IMG/VR virus record: IMGVR_UViG_3300047548_000439
Coordinates: 1-25,261 of that record
Length of the DNA stretch: 25,261 bases
DNA from: a virus
Direction: 5' to 3' (one strand)
The stretch's first letter is position 1. Each line of letters begins with the position of its first letter. The position numbers were made by a program, and so were the translations under genes. The notes under the pieces are model-generated. The model saw only the letters and a list, made by a program, of their open reading frames with translations, was not told the DNA's origin and did no database searches. This document shows positions 22,150-25,261 of the stretch, one piece after another.

Positions 22150-22436
22150 TGTATATACTTTCAATAAAAGGAAAAGAAGATGAAGGGGCATATGCAGTCC
22201 CAGATGATGATGGAGAGAAGTCCTTGTATTTTTTTCTGGACGAAGATGATGCAGAAAGATATGCAGGACTTTTAGAGGCAGAAGATTATCCTCCAATGTC
22301 AGTAGTTGAAGTTGACCCAGAATTGGCAGTTAAAACTTGCGATGCTTATGGGTACAATTATGTTATAATACCACCAGATGAATTTGTGATACCCCCAAGA
22401 AATAATGATTTTATTCGAGAAAATAAGATTTCGTAA
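22149..22436 (+). CDS. DUF3110-like protein between gp47 and gp46
   Basis: The 95-aa protein begins MYILSIKGKEDEGAYAVPDD and contains LYFFLDEDDAERYAGLLEAE, DYPPMSVVEVDPELAVKTCD and YNYVIIPPDEFVIPP. This matches the DUF3110 pattern, a family found chiefly in cyanobacteria and their phages. Its function is unknown; the family is small, soluble and acidic, and no catalytic motif can be seen. The ATG overlaps the gp47 stop (TAATG), and the gene overlaps gp46 by 32 bases, so it is translated in the same run as the two nuclease subunits. A regulatory or bridging role for the gp46/47 complex is speculation from position. Confidence 0.78.
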   Translation: MYILSIKGKEDEGAYAVPDDDGEKSLYFFLDEDDAERYAGLLEAEDYPPMSVVEVDPELAVKTCDAYGYNYVIIPPDEFVIPPRNNDFIRENKIS

Positions 22437-24120
22437 TTTTTTATCAACAGGAAATCAGTTCACAGAAATAAATTTTAATAAGAATCCAACAACATTAGTT
22501 GTGGGGTCAAATGGAAGTGGAAAGTCTACTTTATTGGATGCTTTGTGCTTTGGGTTATTTAATAAAGCATTCAGAAAAATTACAAAAAGTCAATTAGTAA
22601 ATTCTACTAATGAGAAAGATTGTTTGGTTGAAATTGAATTTTCTATTGGAACTAATAAGTGGAAAATTGTAAGGGGAATAAAACCAAATCTCTTTGAAAT
22701 TTATAAGAATGGTTCTCTTTTAGACCAGGAAGCATCGGCAAATGACCAACAAGAATGGTTAGAGACTTTTGTGCTAAAACTGAACTATAAGTCATTTACT
22801 CAGATTGTTATCTTGGGTAGTGCTTCATATATACCTTTTATGCAACTTTCTGCTGCAAATCGTAGAGAGATTGTGGAAGATTTGCTGGACATTAAAATAT
22901 TTTCTTCAATGAATTCTGTTGTCAAAGAAAAGATTAAAAGACTTAATGAGAAATTCAAAGAAGAGTCCATTAAGGAGGTTATGACGGAAGAAAAAATTGA
23001 GATGCAAAAAGAGTTTATTGAAAATATTGAAAAGAATGGAGAGAAAAATATAAAGTTAAAGAATACAAAAATTAAAGAACTCCAAGATAGCATTGAGTTA
23101 TTAATTGAAGATACTGATAAAAAAAATTCAATATCTGCCGATTTGCAAAAGCAGAGTGAAGAACTTGGAGACCCAACAAAAAAACTTAAACAACTTTCTT
23201 CTCTGAAAGGTAAACTATCCCAAAAGGCATCAACAATTAAAGAGCAGCATCAATTTTTTGATAATAATACGGTATGCCCTACTTGCACCCAAACCATTGA
23301 TGAAGATTTTAGGTTAAATAAACTTAGTGAGTTTCAAGATAAAGTAAAAGAAATTGAAGTTGGTTATAAAGAAATTAAGACTCTTATAGAAAATGAGGAA
23401 CTTAGGGAATCTGAATTTGCAAAAATTGCAAAACAAATCAATAACATAAACAATGAAATTTCTAGCAACAACATTAAAATTTCTCAATTTAATAAGCAAT
23501 CAAAAGAACTTGAATATGAAATTCAAGAGATTGCCGATGGAATTAAAAACACAAATACTGAGAGGAATAAGTTAAAGAAACTTCAAACAGAATTGAAAGA
23601 AATTGGTGATTCAAAATCTAAGTATAAAGAAGATGTCTCCTATTTTGAGTTTGTTGCTTCTATGTTGAAGGATGGAGGCATTAAATCAAAGGTCATTAAA
23701 AAATATCTTCCATTGATGAATGCCCAAATCAACAAGTATTTGAATTTGATGGATTTTTATATTAATTTTTCTTTTGATGAAGAATTTAAGGAAAATTTGA
23801 AGTCACCAATTCACGAAGACTTTACTTATGAATCTTTCAGTGAAGGTGAAAAAATGAGAATAAATCTTGCTATTCTTTTTACTTGGAGAGAAATTGCAAG
23901 AATGAAGAATTCTGCAAATACAAATCTTCTAATTCTTGATGAAGTATTTGATAGTTCTTTAGATGGAAATGGAATTGACTACTTTAGTAAAATAATCAGA
24001 TATATGCTAAAAGATACAAATGTATTTGTAATTTCCCATAAAACAGATGAAATGATGGATGCATTTGACGACGTAATCAAGTTTGAGAAAGTTAAGGGAT
24101 TTAGCAAAATTGCCTCTTGA
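22405..24120 (+). CDS. 46: Recombination ATPase subunit gp46 (Rad50/SbcC-like)
   Basis: The 571-aa protein is an SMC-type ATPase (T4 gp46: 560 aa). Walker A GSNGSGKS lies at 34-41, the zinc hook CPTC at 291-294 between long coiled-coil arms (about 170-285 and 300-410), the ABC signature FSEGEK at 478-483 and Walker B LILDEVFD at 509-516. Other conserved stretches are IVILGSASYIPFMQLS and MLKDGGIKSKVIKKYLP. It partners gp47 in end resection. Its start lies 32 bases inside the preceding gene. The stop codon is part of the -35 box of the next promoter. Confidence 0.97.
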   Translation: MILFEKIRFRNFLSTGNQFTEINFNKNPTTLVVGSNGSGKSTLLDALCFGLFNKAFRKITKSQLVNSTNEKDCLVEIEFSIGTNKWKIVRGIKPNLFEIYKNGSLLDQEASANDQQEWLETFVLKLNYKSFTQIVILGSASYIPFMQLSAANRREIVEDLLDIKIFSSMNSVVKEKIKRLNEKFKEESIKEVMTEEKIEMQKEFIENIEKNGEKNIKLKNTKIKELQDSIELLIEDTDKKNSISADLQKQSEELGDPTKKLKQLSSLKGKLSQKASTIKEQHQFFDNNTVCPTCTQTIDEDFRLNKLSEFQDKVKEIEVGYKEIKTLIENEELRESEFAKIAKQINNINNEISSNNIKISQFNKQSKELEYEIQEIADGIKNTNTERNKLKKLQTELKEIGDSKSKYKEDVSYFEFVASMLKDGGIKSKVIKKYLPLMNAQINKYLNLMDFYINFSFDEEFKENLKSPIHEDFTYESFSEGEKMRINLAILFTWREIARMKNSANTNLLILDEVFDSSLDGNGIDYFSKIIRYMLKDTNVFVISHKTDEMMDAFDDVIKFEKVKGFSKIAS

Positions 24121-24144
24121 CTGTTCTGAAAAACCTGGTATACT
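24117..24144 (+). promoter_or_regulatory. Sigma70-type promoter overlapping the gp46 stop
   Basis: TTGACT (24117-24122), a 16-base spacer and TATACT (24139-24144), with an extended TGG before the -10, give a near-consensus housekeeping promoter. Transcription would start near 24151. It would supply the DUF3310-like gene and the sliding clamp early in infection. Confidence 0.7.
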
Positions 24145-24188
24145 TAAAACGGACCCTTAATAATGATGTTGAAGTGGAAGAAAACTTT

Positions 24189-24599
24189 TTGAATTTGAGT
24201 TATGGTGATAACACCCTCCCATCCCAAGAGTTTTGGTACAATGACGGAATTAGTCTTACTGGAAATCCCCACCATTCTCCTGATACAATTACATTTAATA
24301 TGAATACTGATAGTAATAAAAACGGATTTTGGAAATACAATGAAGACAAAATCCTCAAACAACTTGAGGAATACCTTGCAAGTACTTATAGTCAACACTA
24401 TGTTGACCGAACTGGTGGTGGAAAAGAGCAGACTCTAGACAAAATCAAACACAATCGTCGTGAAGGATTTTGTGCTGGTAATGTGACCAAGTACATTGAC
24501 CGATATGATACAAAGGGTACTCCCAGACAGGACTTGTTTAAAGTCCTTCATTATACTATGCTCTTAATTAATCATCTGAACCTTATTGAAAACAAGTGA
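24189..24599 (+). CDS. DUF3310-like protein upstream of the sliding clamp (start uncertain)
   Basis: The recognisable part runs from DTITFNMNTDSNKNGFWKYN through KILKQLEEYLASTYSQHY to REGFCAGNVTKYIDRYDTKG and DLFKVLHYTMLLINHL, the layout of DUF3310, a small phage family of unknown role sometimes linked to nucleotide metabolism. The frame is open from 24117, but a strong promoter covers 24117-24144, so a start downstream of about 24151 is more likely. A TTG at 24189 with GGAAG eight bases upstream is chosen here (136 aa). Others are GTG 24174, TTG 24195 and the first ATG at 24300, which would cut into the conserved part. The gene stops 13 bases before the sliding-clamp start. Confidence 0.65.
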   Translation: MNLSYGDNTLPSQEFWYNDGISLTGNPHHSPDTITFNMNTDSNKNGFWKYNEDKILKQLEEYLASTYSQHYVDRTGGGKEQTLDKIKHNRREGFCAGNVTKYIDRYDTKGTPRQDLFKVLHYTMLLINHLNLIENK

Positions 24600-24612
24600 A
24601 TTGATACCTTAT

Positions 24613-25261
24613 ATGAAACTTTCTCCTGAGACTATTACAACACTTAAGAACTTTGCTTCTATTAACCAATCCATCTTGGTTAAGAATGGTTCTAAACTTC
24701 GCACAATTAGTGTGATGAAGAACATTCTTGCCGAAGCAGAAGTTAAGGAAACTTTTCCTAAGGACTTCGCAATTTATGACCTTAACCAGTTTCTAAATGG
24801 TTTGAGTCTTCATCAAGACCCTGACCTTGATTTTTCTAATGACACTCATCTCATTATCCGAGAAGGAAAACGTAGGGTAAAATATTTCTTTGCTGACCCA
24901 GAAGTTATTGTGACACCACCTGATAAGGAACTTGAACTTCCCTCTCAGGATGTTTGTTTCCAATTGGAGCACTCTCAACTTGATAAACTGATTAAAGCAT
25001 CTGCTGTTTATCAACTTCCAGACCTTTCAGCAGTTGGTGAAGCAGGTGTGGTGAAACTCGTTGTTCGTGATAAAAAGAACGACACATCTAACGAGTTTTC
25101 TATTATTGTGGGTGAAACTGATAGTGAGTTTACTTTCAACTTCAAAGTGGAAAACATTAAGATTATTCCTGGGACTTATGATGTTGTTGTATCCAAGAAA
25201 CTCCTTTCTAAGTTTACTAATGAAAAATATAATTTGAATTATTATATTGCCCTTGAACCTG
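24613..25261 (+). CDS. 45: Sliding clamp gp45 (3' end beyond window)
   Basis: The frame opens with MKLSPETITTLKNFASINQS, almost the T4 gp45 start (MKLSKDTTALLKNFATINSG), and continues for 216 codons to the window end without a stop. Conserved stretches are FAIYDLNQFLNGLSLHQDPD, VCFQLEHSQLDKLIKASAVY and FTFNFKVENIKIIPGTYDVV. T4 gp45 has 228 residues, so only about ten or so are missing. The trimeric clamp holds DNA polymerase gp43 on DNA and, in T4, also activates late transcription together with gp55. It sits 13 bases after the DUF3310-like gene and probably uses the promoter at 24117-24144. Confidence 0.95.
   Translation, partial: MKLSPETITTLKNFASINQSILVKNGSKLRTISVMKNILAEAEVKETFPKDFAIYDLNQFLNGLSLHQDPDLDFSNDTHLIIREGKRRVKYFFADPEVIVTPPDKELELPSQDVCFQLEHSQLDKLIKASAVYQLPDLSAVGEAGVVKLVVRDKKNDTSNEFSIIVGETDSEFTFNFKVENIKIIPGTYDVVVSKKLLSKFTNEKYNLNYYIALEP

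Noticed and set aside
1-25261. CRISPR arrays, insertion sequences, tRNA genes, attachment sites
   Set aside because: I looked for regularly spaced repeats, transposase motifs, cloverleaf-like sequences and integrase genes and saw none that could be supported.

Overview
This window is the core of a T4-like (Tevenvirinae-type) marine myovirus genome, most likely a cyanophage of low-GC picocyanobacteria such as Prochlorococcus. The gene order gp13-14-15-16-17-18-19-20-67-68-21-22-23-3-uvsY-uvsW-55-47-46-45 is the conserved T4 virion and replication backbone in its cyanophage arrangement. The sequence is AT-rich. There is a GxGY-repeat insertion in gp14, a DUF3110-like gene (a family known mainly from cyanobacteria) between gp47 and gp46, and a phage-borne heptose-epimerase gene, all typical of marine T4-like phages. 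A T4-like pelagiphage cannot be fully excluded without a database search.

Left edge (1-931): the 3' end of an unidentified rightward gene meets a leftward ADP-L-glycero-D-manno-heptose epimerase gene (hldD/rfaD type). The two overlap tail to tail, and each has its apparent intrinsic terminator inside the other's coding sequence. From 981 onward everything reads rightward.

Virion module (981-18231): neck proteins gp13 and gp14, tail terminator gp15, terminase gp16 and gp17, sheath gp18, tube gp19, portal gp20, prohead core gp67 and a gp68-like protein, protease gp21, scaffold gp22, major capsid gp23 and tail completion gp3. Five exact T4 late-promoter boxes (TATAAATA) stand before gp13, gp18, gp20, gp67 and gp22. 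Strong AGAGGT or GGAGAG ribosome sites occur only before gp18, gp19, gp22 and gp23. Two tandem intrinsic terminators close gp23. Accessory genes within the backbone are a modular protein with a capsid-targeting-like N-terminus (4764-5744), a 59-aa protein, a zinc-ribbon protein, and two beta-rich putative structural proteins between gp68 and gp21.

Replication, recombination and transcription module (18235-25261): uvsY, uvsW, a conserved small protein, late sigma factor gp55, nuclease gp47, the DUF3110-like protein, gp46, a DUF3310-like protein and the sliding clamp gp45, which is cut by the window end. These genes overlap tightly (ATGA, TAATG). They lack late boxes; a clear sigma70-type promoter overlaps the gp46 stop codon, and a weaker one precedes gp55. 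The logic is that of T4: gp46/47 and UvsY/UvsW drive recombination-dependent replication, gp45 acts as clamp and late-transcription enhancer, and gp55 recognises the TATAAATA boxes of the virion module.

The most striking unexplained signals are a near-perfect 46-nt hairpin just inside the portal gene, the reciprocally embedded terminators at the left edge, two proteins with T4-like capsid-targeting peptides, and the tandem terminator of gp23. No wholly new multi-gene system is evident; the window is mostly a well-conserved backbone with accessory genes and RNA-level signals.
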